A DNA stretch of 40,101 nucleotides from Halodesulfovibrio sp. (GCF_025210605.1 NZ_JAOARI010000029.1:1-40101), one strand, 5' to 3'. Counted from the first letter of the stretch, positions 25,456-35,596 are shown. Made by a program: numbers and translations. Notes: generated by a model not told the origin, from the letters alone.

Positions 25456-25474
25456 ACTAGCTCAGCTTATAGAG

Positions 25475-25496
25475 GGCGACTTCAACTGAAGTCGCC
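25475..25496 (+). terminator. rho-independent terminator of the selenoprotein gene
   Basis: 10-bp stem GGCGACTTCA/TGAAGTCGCC with a 2-base loop, then six T. Confidence 0.92.
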
Positions 25497-25700
25497 TTTT
25501 TTATGCCCTATAACTGGCAGATGTAGAGAAAAGCACCCAACATTGGTCAGTGCAGCAACGCTTGGTGCTGTTCGAGCTATATAAATAACTGATAGCGATG
25601 AGGCATAATGCATGCTCTTATCTATCCATCACACATTAGTTTGACTTTATTTCCACCCGACAGGTAGAGTTCCTTCACATAAATCTCGGAGGAACACACA

Positions 25701-26012
25701 ATGTTTACGCTAACAGATGATGCACGCAAATCACTCGATGCACACTTTGAAGATAAAGAAATCGCTTCTATCCGTATATACTTAGCTCCGGGTGGTTGCA
25801 GTGGTCCACACTTGGGTCTTGCATTAGACGAACCATCCGATGACGACGCAGTTCTTTCTGCTGATCCATACAACTTTTGTATTAACAAGGATCTGCTCGA
25901 CAAAACGGGCGCTCTTACTATAGACATGCGATGCGAAGGCTTTGTTATTGAGTCTGAGAATCCACTCGGCGGTGGAGGCTGCGCCGGATGTGGCGGCGGT
26001 TGCAGCAGCTAA
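25701..26012 (+). CDS. HesB/IscA-like protein, cysteine paralogue
   Basis: 103 residues. It aligns without gaps to the selenoprotein just upstream over most of its length: IRIYLAPGGCSGPHLGLALDEPSDDD, FCINKDLLDKTGALTIDM, and GFVIESENPLGGGGCAGCGGGCSS at the end. Cysteine 33 stands where the neighbour has selenocysteine. GGAGGA precedes the ATG. It has its own terminator, so the two copies can be expressed separately, for example according to selenium supply (inference). The pattern differs from housekeeping IscA (the C-terminal C-G-C is spread into a Gly/Cys tail). Confidence 0.88.
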   Translation: MFTLTDDARKSLDAHFEDKEIASIRIYLAPGGCSGPHLGLALDEPSDDDAVLSADPYNFCINKDLLDKTGALTIDMRCEGFVIESENPLGGGGCAGCGGGCSS

Positions 26013-26029
26013 GTAATCGAAAACACCGA

Positions 26030-26049
26030 GCGGCTTCTTTGGAAGCCGC
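26030..26049 (+). terminator. rho-independent terminator
   Basis: 8-bp stem GCGGCTTC/GAAGCCGC with a 4-base loop, followed by seven T. Confidence 0.9.
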
Positions 26050-26077
26050 TTTTTTTATATCTACAGGAGTTACTGAC

Positions 26078-26293
26078 GTGACTTTTAAAGAATCAGTATT
26101 GTACGCAATTAAAACTGCACACAAGCAAAAGAAAGAATTTGTTGTAGGTAAAGAGGACGGGCGCTGGGAAGTTCGTGAGCTGGCAGACCCCCGTTCCGAC
26201 CAGATGTCTCCGAGCATTATTGTCACTGGCAACGGTATTAAATATCCTGACGATGAGTACCTTTATGCGCAGTTAATCGAAGAAGGAGCGTAA
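26078..26293 (+). CDS. small hypothetical protein, 71 aa
   Basis: Starts at GTG 26078, with AGGAG eight bases upstream; the frame is open further back but the preceding part lies in the terminator of the HesB gene. The protein (TFKESVLYAIKTAHKQKKEFVVGKEDGRWEV...) is mixed alpha/beta and soluble, with no motif that I know. It lies between the HesB pair and a convergent hydrolase gene. Confidence 0.55.
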   Translation: MTFKESVLYAIKTAHKQKKEFVVGKEDGRWEVRELADPRSDQMSPSIIVTGNGIKYPDDEYLYAQLIEEGA

Positions 26294-26337
26294 GGCGACC
26301 CTCGTGCTATTAGCGCATATAGCTCTTTCCGCCTATG

Positions 26338-26991
26338 TTATCGTATCAACTCCAGCCATGCGTTCGCATCGCATACGCCACATTCTATTTTGCTAAGATC
26401 ATTTTCAGCATCTGAATGAATACCAGCGATAGCGTCGCGCAACGCAACCACACGGTAGTCATGTGCTGCTGCCTCATATATTGTTGTCCGCACACAATTC
26501 GCAAACCAAGTTCCCGCAATAGCAACTGTTGTTACTTCCAATTGCGTAAGCAAGTCATCAAGGCACGTTTTGTAAAAACATCCCCACCTTGGCTTATACA
26601 AAATACTCTCTGTTGCTGAAATAGGTTGTACCTGCCCTGCACATAACAGTTCAGCATCAGCAACAATTCCCTCAGGAACTATTTGCGAAACCGGCTGCAT
26701 CCCCTCTGTCCCTGAAAGCACAAGCTTTAAACCATCTTGTACTGCCTCACGCCTGCAACTATCCACACTCTCAGCATTGTTCTCCGGCGAATATATGCGA
26801 ATCACATGGATAATAGGTAACTGACGTTCACGGTAAAATTGTGCAACTTTAGCCGTAACAGATGCGGCAGACGCTGCCCCAACACCTTCTGCGGGAGCTC
26901 CCGGCAACACAAAGTCATTTTGCAAATCAATAGTGATAAGTGCACTCTTGTGCGGCTGCGGAACTGTATATTTCGAAAAATGACTAAACAT
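26338..26991 (-). CDS. isochorismatase-family cysteine hydrolase
   Basis: 217 residues. The catalytic triad is in place: Asp in LITIDLQNDFVLPGA, Lys in LYKPRWGCFY, Cys in GTWFANCVRTTIYEAAAHDYRVV, followed by the usual ALRDAIAG. The family includes nicotinamidases and other amide hydrolases. The substrate cannot be assigned. I start at ATG 26991 (AGGAA eight bases before); the frame runs on to 27036 through the terminator of ilvC. Transcribed leftward after ilvC, but with a terminator between them. Confidence 0.85.
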   Translation of the reverse strand: MFSHFSKYTVPQPHKSALITIDLQNDFVLPGAPAEGVGAASAASVTAKVAQFYRERQLPIIHVIRIYSPENNAESVDSCRREAVQDGLKLVLSGTEGMQPVSQIVPEGIVADAELLCAGQVQPISATESILYKPRWGCFYKTCLDDLLTQLEVTTVAIAGTWFANCVRTTIYEAAAHDYRVVALRDAIAGIHSDAENDLSKIECGVCDANAWLELIR

Positions 26992-27020
26992 AAAGTAATT
27001 CCTGTTCAAAAAGTTACGCA

Positions 27021-27050
27021 AAAAAAAACCGCACAATGTGCGGTTTTTTT
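27021..27050. terminator. rho-independent terminator after ilvC
   Basis: CCGCAC/GTGCGG stem with a 3-base loop, A run on the left and seven T on the right. It ends the ilv cluster on the minus strand. Confidence 0.9.
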
Positions 27051-27062
27051 ATTTAAGACTGG

Positions 27063-28163
<1,101 letters not shown>

Positions 28164-28652
28164 CTACTTTTCAGGCTGCATGGAACGTCGTAGTGCGACG
28201 GTTCCTGTGCGCGCAATTTCTTTGATGCCGAAGCGATCTAGTAGCGCAATGACTGCTTCTACTTTACCATGATCGCCTATAACTTCCAGCGTTAGTTCGT
28301 CGAAACTGACATCAACAACCTTACACCTGAAAATATCAACTATACGTAAAATTTCTGCACGATTGGATTCTGTAGCATTAAGCTTAATTAAAGCCATTTC
28401 ACGTTCTACAGTTGTGCTGTGCTGCATATCAGTCACTTTAATGACTGTCACAAGCTTGCGCAGTTGTTTTACAATCTGCTCAATAATCTGCTGATCGCCA
28501 CGCGTTACGATGGTCATCAGGGATACACCCTCTTCAAGAACTGGTGCAACATTCAGAGAATCGAGGTTAAAGCCGCGTCCGCTAAACAAACCGGAAATGC
28601 GGGATAAAACGCCCGGTTCGTTTTCTACAAGTACGGATAAGACGTGTCTCAT
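28164..28652 (-). CDS. ilvN: acetolactate synthase small subunit
   Basis: 162 residues. The N-terminal ACT domain (HVLSVLVENEPGVLSRISGLFSGRGFNLDSL) binds valine, and a C-terminal domain (ALIKLNATESNRAEILRIVDIFRCKVVDVS) matches IlvH/IlvN of the long type. It regulates and activates IlvB. The start lies nine bases after the ilvB stop, with GGGGAGA upstream. Confidence 0.96.
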   Translation of the reverse strand: MRHVLSVLVENEPGVLSRISGLFSGRGFNLDSLNVAPVLEEGVSLMTIVTRGDQQIIEQIVKQLRKLVTVIKVTDMQHSTTVEREMALIKLNATESNRAEILRIVDIFRCKVVDVSFDELTLEVIGDHGKVEAVIALLDRFGIKEIARTGTVALRRSMQPEK

Positions 28653-28661
28653 AATTCTCCC

Positions 28662-30353
28662 CTACACCAGCAACATTTCTTCAAGAGAGGCTCCTGCCGG
28701 AACCATAGGGTATACATTTTCTTCCGGCTCAACACGAACATCCACAATACAAGGAAGCGGTGAGTCAAAAGCAGCCTTCAGTGTCTCTTTAAGTTTGGAG
28801 GCTTCAGTTACCCTATACCCTTCTGCGCCGTATGCCTCAGCAAGTTTCACAAAATCAGGCTGTGCATCCATGCAAGTTGAGCAATAGTTTCTATCATAGA
28901 ACAGTTCTTGCCATTGGCGAACCATCCCAAGGAAACAGTTATTCAATATGACAATCTTTACTGGAAGCTTATGGCTTACAGCCGTCATAAGCTCCTGACT
29001 GTTCATCTGAATTGAACCGTCACCTGCAATGTCAATCACCAGCTTATCTGGATATGCCATTTGAGCACCGATGGCAGCAGGAAAACCATACCCCATCGTA
29101 CCCAAGCCACCAGAAGTCAGCAACGTTCGTGGCTGGCGGAATTGATAAAATTGTGCCGTCCACATTTGGTTTTGCCCAACTTCAGTGCTGATAATGGCAT
29201 CGCCTTTTGTCAGCTCAAAAATTGTTTCCACCACATGCTGTGGCTTCAAAGACTCTTCGCTGTGATAGCGAACAGGATGCGTAACCGCCCAGTCTCTAAT
29301 CTGGTCATTCCATTTACCGTATTGGCTTGCCCAGTCAGTGTCCGCAAACTCTGTTTGCTGCACTCGTACAAGCCCTTGCAACGCTAGCTTACAATCACCG
29401 ACAATTGGTACTTCAACTTCTACATTTTTACGAATCGAAGTCGGGTCAATGTCAATATGGATGATTTTAGCTGCTGCGGCAAATGAAGACAGTTTGCCAG
29501 TTACTCTATCATCAAAGCGTGCTCCCACAGCCAAGATGACATCAGCATTGCTTACTGCTTTGTTTGCAGCATAGGTTCCGTGCATACCGAGCATACCGAG
29601 CCATAACGGATCATCTCCCGGGAATGCTCCCAGCCCCATAAGAGTGCTGGTTACAGGCAACTGCATGGAGCGAACAAGTACTCCTAACTCTTCAGAAGAA
29701 TTAGAAGAGATCACACCGCCACCAGCAAACAGTAAAGGACGTTTTGCCTTACTCAGAAGCTCTATAGCCCGCCGCAACTGGTTGTTATTCGGCTTATATG
29801 TAGGGTTGTAACTACGCATCTTGATACGTTCTGGATAATCGAACGTATACATCTGGTTCTGAACATCTTTTGGAATATCAACAAGAACTGGTCCCGGTCT
29901 GCCGGAACGAGCCAAGTGAAATGCTTCCTTAATAGTCGCTGCAAGTTGTGACACGTCTTGCACCAAGTAATTATGCTTGGTGCAAGGACGTGTTATGCCT
30001 ACAATATCGACCTCTTGGAACGCATCGTTTCCAATAAGAGGAGTTGGAACCTGCCCTGTTAGAACCACTAGCGGAATAGAGTCTGAATACGCAGTGGCAA
30101 TACCGGTAACAGTATTTGTTGCTCCCGGTCCGGATGTTACAAGACACACCCCGACATTGCCGGTAGCTCTTGCATATCCATCTGCTGCGTGTACTGCACC
30201 CTGTTCATGACGAACCAGCACGTGCTTTAAATCGTGGTGGTTAGACAGCTCATGATAAATATCAAGAACTGCACCGCCCGGATACCCGAAGAGAACATCA
30301 ACATTCTCTTTTTTTAAACTTTCTAACAGGATTCTGGCCCCGGAATACTCCAT
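28662..30353 (-). CDS. ilvB: acetolactate synthase large subunit
   Basis: 563 residues, the usual length. The N-terminal TPP domain has the catalytic glutamate in [20 protein letters not shown], the middle domain carries [16 protein letters not shown], and the C-terminal TPP/Mg motif is [12 protein letters not shown]...ILNN (near 440-470). It condenses pyruvate into acetolactate, or with 2-oxobutyrate into acetohydroxybutyrate. Its ATG follows the stop of the DUF465 gene directly, with GGAG inside the end of that gene as ribosome binding site, so the two are coupled. Confidence 0.97.
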   Translation of the reverse strand: MEYSGARILLESLKKENVDVLFGYPGGAVLDIYHELSNHHDLKHVLVRHEQGAVHAADGYARATGNVGVCLVTSGPGATNTVTGIATAYSDSIPLVVLTGQVPTPLIGNDAFQEVDIVGITRPCTKHNYLVQDVSQLAATIKEAFHLARSGRPGPVLVDIPKDVQNQMYTFDYPERIKMRSYNPTYKPNNNQLRRAIELLSKAKRPLLFAGGGVISSNSSEELGVLVRSMQLPVTSTLMGLGAFPGDDPLWLGMLGMHGTYAANKAVSNADVILAVGARFDDRVTGKLSSFAAAAKIIHIDIDPTSIRKNVEVEVPIVGDCKLALQGLVRVQQTEFADTDWASQYGKWNDQIRDWAVTHPVRYHSEESLKPQHVVETIFELTKGDAIISTEVGQNQMWTAQFYQFRQPRTLLTSGGLGTMGYGFPAAIGAQMAYPDKLVIDIAGDGSIQMNSQELMTAVSHKLPVKIVILNNCFLGMVRQWQELFYDRNYCSTCMDAQPDFVKLAEAYGAEGYRVTEASKLKETLKAAFDSPLPCIVDVRVEPEENVYPMVPAGASLEEMLLV

Positions 30354-30584
30354 TTAGATCTCCAATGCCCTGTACCGATCAAGCATTATTTGAATTTTAG
30401 TCTTACCGTCTAATTTTTGCTTTTTAAGCTCACGCAGAGAATGTTTCTCCTGCGGCGTTAAGATTTGCTTACGTTCAAGCTTATCTAACTGCTTTTCAAA
30501 TAAGATGTGCTCATCCCAAAGCGCCTTGAGATTTTCATCATGGGGCAAGTGTTTCTCGAGTAATTCTACGTCACGTACTTCCAT
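30354..30584 (-). CDS. DUF465 family protein (YdcH-like), first gene of the ilv operon
   Basis: 76 residues, a helical hairpin: EHILFEKQLDKLERKQILTPQEKHSLRELKKQKLDGKTKIQIML. It shows the DUF465 pattern of a short coiled coil with a TPQE turn. GGAG precedes the start and the stop adjoins the ilvB start codon. The family has no known biochemical role. Its place at the head of the ilv transcript may be for translation coupling. Confidence 0.8.
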   Translation of the reverse strand: MEVRDVELLEKHLPHDENLKALWDEHILFEKQLDKLERKQILTPQEKHSLRELKKQKLDGKTKIQIMLDRYRALEI

Positions 30585-30910
30585 GATTGCTTCTCCTTTT
30601 TTGGAGGTTATCGGTGATCTTACTGGTTAAAAACCACCCATAGGGAATCGAAGGCCGCTACATTTACGAGTAACGGGAATCGTATATCTCTCAGAGTGCC
30701 AAGGCACTCATAACAGCATTCTCCAAGCATTACTTCTTGAGCTTTTATTGTGCTTAATCGGTGTTCTAGGTTTCTTTATATACTAATTTCAATTCTCCTG
30801 CTGCAACTATCTTCAACCTGTCTCCTTGACACCTTAACGGGTATACTAAGGTAGTCTACGTCCAACCACACGCTGCCAGACGCATGGTTAGCTCTGACAG
30901 TGTCACCGTG
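30585..30910 (-). promoter_or_regulatory. leader region of the ilv operon
   Basis: 326 bases upstream of the DUF465 gene. Read leftward it holds a GAGTGC-CTTG-GCACTC hairpin (30694-30709) and two CGATTCCC repeats (near 30679 and 30649). A 36-codon frame (30730 to 30620) contains six Leu and four Val codons but no dense run of them. No clear terminator/antiterminator pair or T-box is seen, so attenuation is only a possibility. Confidence 0.4.
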
Positions 30911-31216
30911 CTAGTGAATAGCTCCGGCGAGTTGGTACAAGGAACGGATAACAAAAATCTGTGCAAACTGAATTGCTAGCAGCAACACAACGGGAGACAA
31001 ATCAAGCCCGTTGAAATACGTAAATGGCAACCATTTGCGGATACGGTAAAATACTGGCTCTGTGAGGTTTCTTAAAATCCGGACAATTGGATTGTATGGA
31101 TCTGGATTGACCCAAGACAGCAGAGCAGAAATAATGACTACCCAAAAATATATATTCAAGACTGCGCTTAAAACCTGAGCAATCCCTACTACAAAATTCA
31201 TCGCAAAAATCTCCAT
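30911..31216 (-). CDS. YggT family membrane protein
   Basis: 101 residues with two membrane helices (VVGIAQVLSAVLNIYFWVVIISALLSWV and VVLLLAIQFAQIFVI). Between them lies the conserved block NPDPYNPIVRILRNLTEPVFYRIRKWLPF, which identifies the YggT family. Members are linked to cell-envelope or division-related functions but not well defined. GGAGG stands five bases before ATG 31216. It is followed leftward by the ilv leader. Confidence 0.88.
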   Translation of the reverse strand: MEIFAMNFVVGIAQVLSAVLNIYFWVVIISALLSWVNPDPYNPIVRILRNLTEPVFYRIRKWLPFTYFNGLDLSPVVLLLAIQFAQIFVIRSLYQLAGAIH

Positions 31217-31362
31217 TAAGCCTCCGGGTTACACTCCCACACAAACCAGCTTGGGGAGTTCCACTAAGTTCTACTTGAACATTATGACGGTTTACTTATC
31301 AAGTAAAAAATCACGAAATTGGCAATTTTTTTTATTTTTTTGTAAACAATCTATAATTAAGA

Positions 31363-32028
31363 CTACTTAATCCATTCAATAAGTGTCTGTTTAACCGTAT
31401 TAAAATCATTAATATGAACGCCCCGCAGCGTTGCGCTCTTATACGCCCAAAAAGATATCCCAGCACGCTTGGCAGCTTCTTCATCAACGACACTATCGCC
31501 AATAAACACAACACGGTCTGCGGATTCATCCCAAGCTTTCATAATTTCCAGTGCCCCTTCAGGGTGAGGCTTACACTCCACTTTTGCAGCAGTCATTACA
31601 GGATGGAAGAAAGCGTCCATATTATGCTGCTCCAAAACCAACTCCATAGTATTTGAGCGGTTTGTAAACACAGCAAGCTTCAGCCCCAGTTCTGCCACCG
31701 CTTCCAAAAGTTCGTACAAGCCTTTTTCTGGTGTCATCAACGGCAAAACCGTTTTGACATAATCAACTTTCTTTTGTGCCATGGGTATCAAATGATGCTT
31801 CTCTTCAGGCACAATCGCTTCATAAAACCCCTTTACAGAGGCATAGTGCGCAACATCTTCCTGTTCCTTTGTTAACGGCGGCATGTCCATTTCTTCAAGT
31901 ACACGGTTGTAATAGCCTATATTGCAAGCACGGGTATCAAACATTACCCCGTCACAATCAAATATGAGACCACCAAGCCCGTTCGGAAACATGTCGTCCA
32001 ACAATTCAGGTGTAAAATTCATGTGCAT
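31363..32028 (-). CDS. HAD-superfamily phosphatase, phosphoglycolate phosphatase-like
   Basis: 221 residues. HAD motif I is GLIFDCDGVMFDTRACN near 19-35, motif II is LAVFTNRSN, the motif III lysine lies in KVECKPHPEGALEIM, and motif IV is VVFIGDSVVDEEAAKRAGI. The cap domain is of the helical type. It hydrolyses a small phosphate ester. Substrate not determined; Gph-like by form. I choose ATG 32028, which has GGGGGA upstream, over an upstream in-frame ATG. Confidence 0.85.
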   Translation of the reverse strand: MHMNFTPELLDDMFPNGLGGLIFDCDGVMFDTRACNIGYYNRVLEEMDMPPLTKEQEDVAHYASVKGFYEAIVPEEKHHLIPMAQKKVDYVKTVLPLMTPEKGLYELLEAVAELGLKLAVFTNRSNTMELVLEQHNMDAFFHPVMTAAKVECKPHPEGALEIMKAWDESADRVVFIGDSVVDEEAAKRAGISFWAYKSATLRGVHINDFNTVKQTLIEWIK

Positions 32029-32264
32029 GTCCGTTTCCCCCATATTTATAAACGGTCCCAAGCTCTTTAAAACAGATGCGAACAACGAAGTTTGTCCACT
32101 ACAGGTAGACAATCGACAAGAACTTGTAGTTACGTGAAAAACATAAGAAAAACTTACTTAAATGTAGGTGAAATTCCAACTTTTCACAAGAACTACAACT
32201 TACTACAGATAAAAATCTCCATTTAGCGTAAGAAGTAGTTCCCCCCCCATCCGCTGTAGTCGAT

Positions 32265-33125
32265 CTACTCAACTACAAAAATCTCTAACGTACGATTAAG
32301 ACTTTCACGCCCTTCAGGTGCGCGGGTATGCCCCAACAACGCATATGCTTTGATAGCATATAATTTCCAGCTGCTATTTTGCGGAAGCGTAACGCCATAC
32401 TCTTCTTTTGTGATAGCCTCTGGTGTAATGTCTTCGCCTTGTTCCACAAGGACATCAACGAGTTCTTTTTTCACAGCCACAAAGCGGGCATGCTCCGGTG
32501 CAAATTCAAGGATCGCGCTTGCGACTGCACGCCAAGGTACACCCAAGTCCTCTTCTACATCACCTTGCAACGCCGCTTTAGATTCAATACCCGGAAGTTC
32601 CTCACGGTCTTCTTCATCAGCAATCCCGAGAATGACATCCATATTAGCACTGGTTGCAGTAAACTTGTCCTTCAGTTCGGCAAGCTCTGCCACACGGCTT
32701 TCCATGTCCCACGCTAACAGCAATGTTTTTTGTGCCGCAATGCGCAGCTGTAACGCAGCATCTTGAACCGGACGTTCTTTTTTCTGCGGGATAAACTCAC
32801 CTGTCTGTGCGAAAGCATCAAGATCAGCAAGTTCGTCTCTATCGGTCGCAGAAGACGACTTCTCAGCGGATTTTTCCGCTAAAACAACACCGGACATATC
32901 CCGTGCATTGCGGAAAGAAAATCCATATTGAAGTAACTCGTGCAGCTGCCCGCGAGCTTCAGCCTGATTCATAGGAAGCTCCGATGATACATAAAATAAT
33001 GCACCAGAAGCCTCGCGCAACCCCGGTGAACAAAATAAAACATCTTCAGGCAAAGCAAGTGCCACATGCTGAGGTTGAACAGCTGGAATAGCGAGGATTA
33101 TTTTTTCCAATTCAGATGGGTTCAT
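32265..33125 (-). CDS. hypothetical protein, 286 aa
   Basis: Soluble, acidic, mostly helical protein without a signal peptide. It starts MNPSELEKIILAIPAVQPQHVALALPEDVLFCSPGLREASG and contains a serine/glutamate-rich linker (about 83-100) and a helical middle (AELAELKDKFTATSANMDVILGIADEED). I do not recognise a family. AGGTG precedes the ATG. It is the last gene of a leftward cluster with the cysteine-rich protein (12 bases upstream) and the flavoprotein-rhodanese gene, so all three likely act together. Confidence 0.65.
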   Translation of the reverse strand: MNPSELEKIILAIPAVQPQHVALALPEDVLFCSPGLREASGALFYVSSELPMNQAEARGQLHELLQYGFSFRNARDMSGVVLAEKSAEKSSSATDRDELADLDAFAQTGEFIPQKKERPVQDAALQLRIAAQKTLLLAWDMESRVAELAELKDKFTATSANMDVILGIADEEDREELPGIESKAALQGDVEEDLGVPWRAVASAILEFAPEHARFVAVKKELVDVLVEQGEDITPEAITKEEYGVTLPQNSSWKLYAIKAYALLGHTRAPEGRESLNRTLEIFVVE

Positions 33126-33137
33126 TAATTCACCTAA

Positions 33138-33551
33138 CTATTTTGAGCAGCTGCATGCTGCCCCATCGGTTTGAGAATGCTTGTACCGGCGGCAAACACC
33201 GGTACAAGCAGGCAATTTTAATACACAGATCAGATTCAATTCATACTGGCAATCTGTCAAATTATCATCGGCACACTGCTTACACATACTTGAGCAATAC
33301 GAAGAACAAAGAGTTCCGGCAGGAAGCAACTCAGCCTCGTGCGAATCCCACAAGCGAATCACTTGTTCATCTGCTAAAGAAAATCGATCTGCACGGTCTA
33401 TGAACTCGTCGTATGCCTTCACAAAACGAGTAACTTCTGAGCAAATCCACTCAGTATGTGCCCCGGGATTCAATTCCTCCTCATACACACAATGACCTTG
33501 TCTGTAGAATGCGCAATTTACTCCCGGCAGCCTTTGAATCTGAGCAACCAT
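33138..33551 (-). CDS. cysteine-rich hypothetical protein, 137 aa
   Basis: Fourteen cysteines, grouped as C near 13, 21, 37, then CSSYCSSMCKQC near 82-93, CQYELNLIC, CTGVC and CSC. The number and spacing suggest bound metal or iron-sulfur clusters, but no ferredoxin or zinc-finger motif fits. No signal peptide. It starts three bases after the stop of the flavoprotein-rhodanese gene, with AAGG as ribosome binding site. Association with a redox-type protein suggests an electron-transfer or assembly role (inference). Confidence 0.7.
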   Translation of the reverse strand: MVAQIQRLPGVNCAFYRQGHCVYEEELNPGAHTEWICSEVTRFVKAYDEFIDRADRFSLADEQVIRLWDSHEAELLPAGTLCSSYCSSMCKQCADDNLTDCQYELNLICVLKLPACTGVCRRYKHSQTDGAACSCSK

Positions 33552-33554
33552 GCG

Positions 33555-35180
33555 CTAGCCTTCTACAACATCATACGGCCATAAATCCATACCGCCATCG
33601 AGAACGTAAAGACTCTTAGCACCAAGCCCGTAAAGGTAGCATGCAATGGAGTATGGAATATCAGAATTATGGCTCACAATAACAAGCGGCGTAAAGCGAG
33701 GAACTTCATCCTGCAATCGCTTCTTCAACTGAGTAAATGGAATGTTGTATGCTTCTTCAATATGTCCTGCACGCCATGCAATCTGGTCACGCAAATCAAG
33801 AATGAAGAATTTTGCGCCAGCTTCACGAGATGCAATTAACTCATCCGGTGTAATGCCGTAAATACGCTCTTCAAGCTTGTTAGACAGCATGGAAGCCGCT
33901 TTATTCAAGATTTGTCCACCAGCAGCCATATCAACGCCAGAAAGCGCCTGTACCGTCATATTAGCAGCAAGAGCAACTGCGGCACCGGAAGCAACAGCAT
34001 CAATCCAGCCAGCATCCAGTCCACCGCAAACCTGTGCACCAAGCACAACGCTGGTTGCCTTATCGCACACAAGCTTTACAACAGCATTTGCGTGGATACC
34101 TGCAAGAACCGGAGCTGCATCAAACATGACAAATTCTGGCTCATATCCGGCTTCTACCGCTTCTTTCTGTGTTAATCCTGTCCGGAATGCTACACAGTCC
34201 GCAGCCTGATAACGAGATGAAGCACAGCTACCCTGCCATGCCATAGTCTGACCAAGGGCGATTGCACTCAACACACGACCATGTGCAACAAGAGAATCTA
34301 CAGAACTTGCTTCAAAAGGAGCATCGGATTTTCCAGCCACTTCAGCGCGCTTAACCGCAACGGCTGAACCAAAAAGATGGACATCTTCAAGTCCACAAGA
34401 GAAATCTTCTTTAACAGCAATAAAGCCAGAAGGATCAAGATCAACGCCCTGTTCTGCTACGATAGGGTGCACAGCACGCGGCATATCTGCCCAAAAGAAC
34501 ACGTCGCCTTCAAGAACTTCTGAGCCGCAATTTAATGCGCGGACATCACCTTCCGCAGACAATTCAGGAAGCACAGCAGTTTCAGTTACAGGAACAACCC
34601 GTACTTTTCCTTCAGTGCCGGATTCTATTCTATCACTCACAACGTGCCAGAAATCAGGATCAAACTCTGAACATTCAGAACGTGCCCACGTTACAGCAAC
34701 GCCAGCTTCCACTAAAGGGTCGATAAGAGACATTGCATGTGCGCCACCGTACACTACCGCTGTCTGCGGCTTGTAAGCTTCAAGCCATTCATCAACAACG
34801 CCAGTCTGCTCAAGCGGCCACGGAATAACATTCTGTGCACCACGAACAGAACGCGGTAACCGTGGAGCAGCATCAATTTCCATAATCAACTTTGTGTAGC
34901 GGATAGGAATACAGCCCTGCGGGGAAGACGCATGGACAGTTTTGTTTTCAAAATCAAGCTCCATAGAAGAAACTGGGAGCACACTAATCTGTTTAGCATC
35001 GAGCAAAACAGATGAAACATGTGCCATCGGATTAAATTTTCCGAATACACCCTCTTTAGAACCTTCTTCTACTTCAATCGGAACAATTAAATTAACTTCC
35101 GCAGAAGGAGCCTGTCTTTTAATACGCGCAGCAGTTTTTGCACCTGCCAGACCTGAACTTATAATAACAATGCGGTCCAT
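33555..35180 (-). CDS. pyridine nucleotide-disulfide oxidoreductase-like protein with rhodanese tail, catalytically degenerate
   Basis: 541 residues laid out like CoA-disulfide reductase-rhodanese fusions: an N-terminal Rossmann fold (IVIISSGLAGAKTAARIKR), a central NAD-like domain (TAVVYGGAHAMSLIDPLVEAG), a dimerisation domain and a rhodanese domain (FILDLRDQIAWRAGHIEEAYNIPFTQL). Expected residues are missing. The active cysteine near 43 is absent (SKEGVFGKF), the usual G-D before the FAD domain end is G-S (VHLFGSAVAVK), and the rhodanese loop has HNSDIPYS with no cysteine. It may bind a dinucleotide without catalysis or have a new chemistry. AGAGGA precedes the ATG. It heads a three-gene cluster. 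Confidence 0.8.
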   Translation of the reverse strand: MDRIVIISSGLAGAKTAARIKRQAPSAEVNLIVPIEVEEGSKEGVFGKFNPMAHVSSVLLDAKQISVLPVSSMELDFENKTVHASSPQGCIPIRYTKLIMEIDAAPRLPRSVRGAQNVIPWPLEQTGVVDEWLEAYKPQTAVVYGGAHAMSLIDPLVEAGVAVTWARSECSEFDPDFWHVVSDRIESGTEGKVRVVPVTETAVLPELSAEGDVRALNCGSEVLEGDVFFWADMPRAVHPIVAEQGVDLDPSGFIAVKEDFSCGLEDVHLFGSAVAVKRAEVAGKSDAPFEASSVDSLVAHGRVLSAIALGQTMAWQGSCASSRYQAADCVAFRTGLTQKEAVEAGYEPEFVMFDAAPVLAGIHANAVVKLVCDKATSVVLGAQVCGGLDAGWIDAVASGAAVALAANMTVQALSGVDMAAGGQILNKAASMLSNKLEERIYGITPDELIASREAGAKFFILDLRDQIAWRAGHIEEAYNIPFTQLKKRLQDEVPRFTPLVIVSHNSDIPYSIACYLYGLGAKSLYVLDGGMDLWPYDVVEG

Positions 35181-35280
35181 TTTTACACATCCTCTTTTCG
35201 TAAAAAACTTAACAACGGAGTACTGCCGTTTTTCCGTTTGTTATTCGACATATTACGGGAAACAGCCCAAGAACAACCCC

Positions 35281-35309
35281 TTGACCTGTCTGCCCCCCGT
35301 GTGTATAGC
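35281..35309 (+). promoter_or_regulatory. sigma-70-type promoter of tatA
   Basis: TTGACC (35281-35286), 17 bases, then TATAGC (35304-35309). The start codon lies 27 bases after the -10 element. Confidence 0.7.
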
Positions 35310-35335
35310 GGCTTCATATCCTTATGGAGGGAACT

Positions 35336-35524
35336 ATGTTCGGTATCGGTATTCCAGAATTATTAGTTATTCTTGTCCTTGTCTTGCTCGTTTTCGGAGC
35401 TAACAAGCTTCCTGAAATCGGCGGTGGGCTTGGTCGAGCCATCAAAAACTTCAAAAAGGCTACTACCGAGCCTGATGAAATTGATGTCACTCCATCTTCC
35501 GAAAAGAAGAAAGAAGAAGACTAA
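35336..35524 (+). CDS. tatA: twin-arginine translocase subunit TatA
   Basis: 62 residues. N-terminal membrane helix ([17 protein letters not shown]), the F-G hinge and amphipathic helix ([21 protein letters not shown]), and a charged tail (EKKKEED). This is the TatA/E form; TatB would be longer. It forms the translocation pore for folded proteins in the inner membrane. I start at ATG 35336, nine bases after GGAGGG. It stands alone: tatB and tatC are not in the window. Confidence 0.93.
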   Translation: MFGIGIPELLVILVLVLLVFGANKLPEIGGGLGRAIKNFKKATTEPDEIDVTPSSEKKKEED

Positions 35525-35548
35525 GAATCTTTTTTCCGGCTTACAAAA

Positions 35549-35577
35549 AATCCCGAAGTACAAAGTACTCCGGGATT
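35549..35577 (+). terminator. rho-independent terminator of tatA
   Basis: AATCCCG and GTAC pair with GTAC and CGGGATT around an AAA loop with one internal mismatch pair, then six T. A run on the left gives it activity in both directions. Confidence 0.85.
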
Positions 35578-35596
35578 TTTTGTATTGTATAACTAT

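Noticed and set aside
30620..30730. Possible ilv leader peptide or T-box upstream of the ilv operon
   Set aside because: The frame has some Leu and Val codons but no dense run, a weak ribosome binding site and no terminator/antiterminator pair. GGGTGG near 30640 lacks the remaining T-box sequence.
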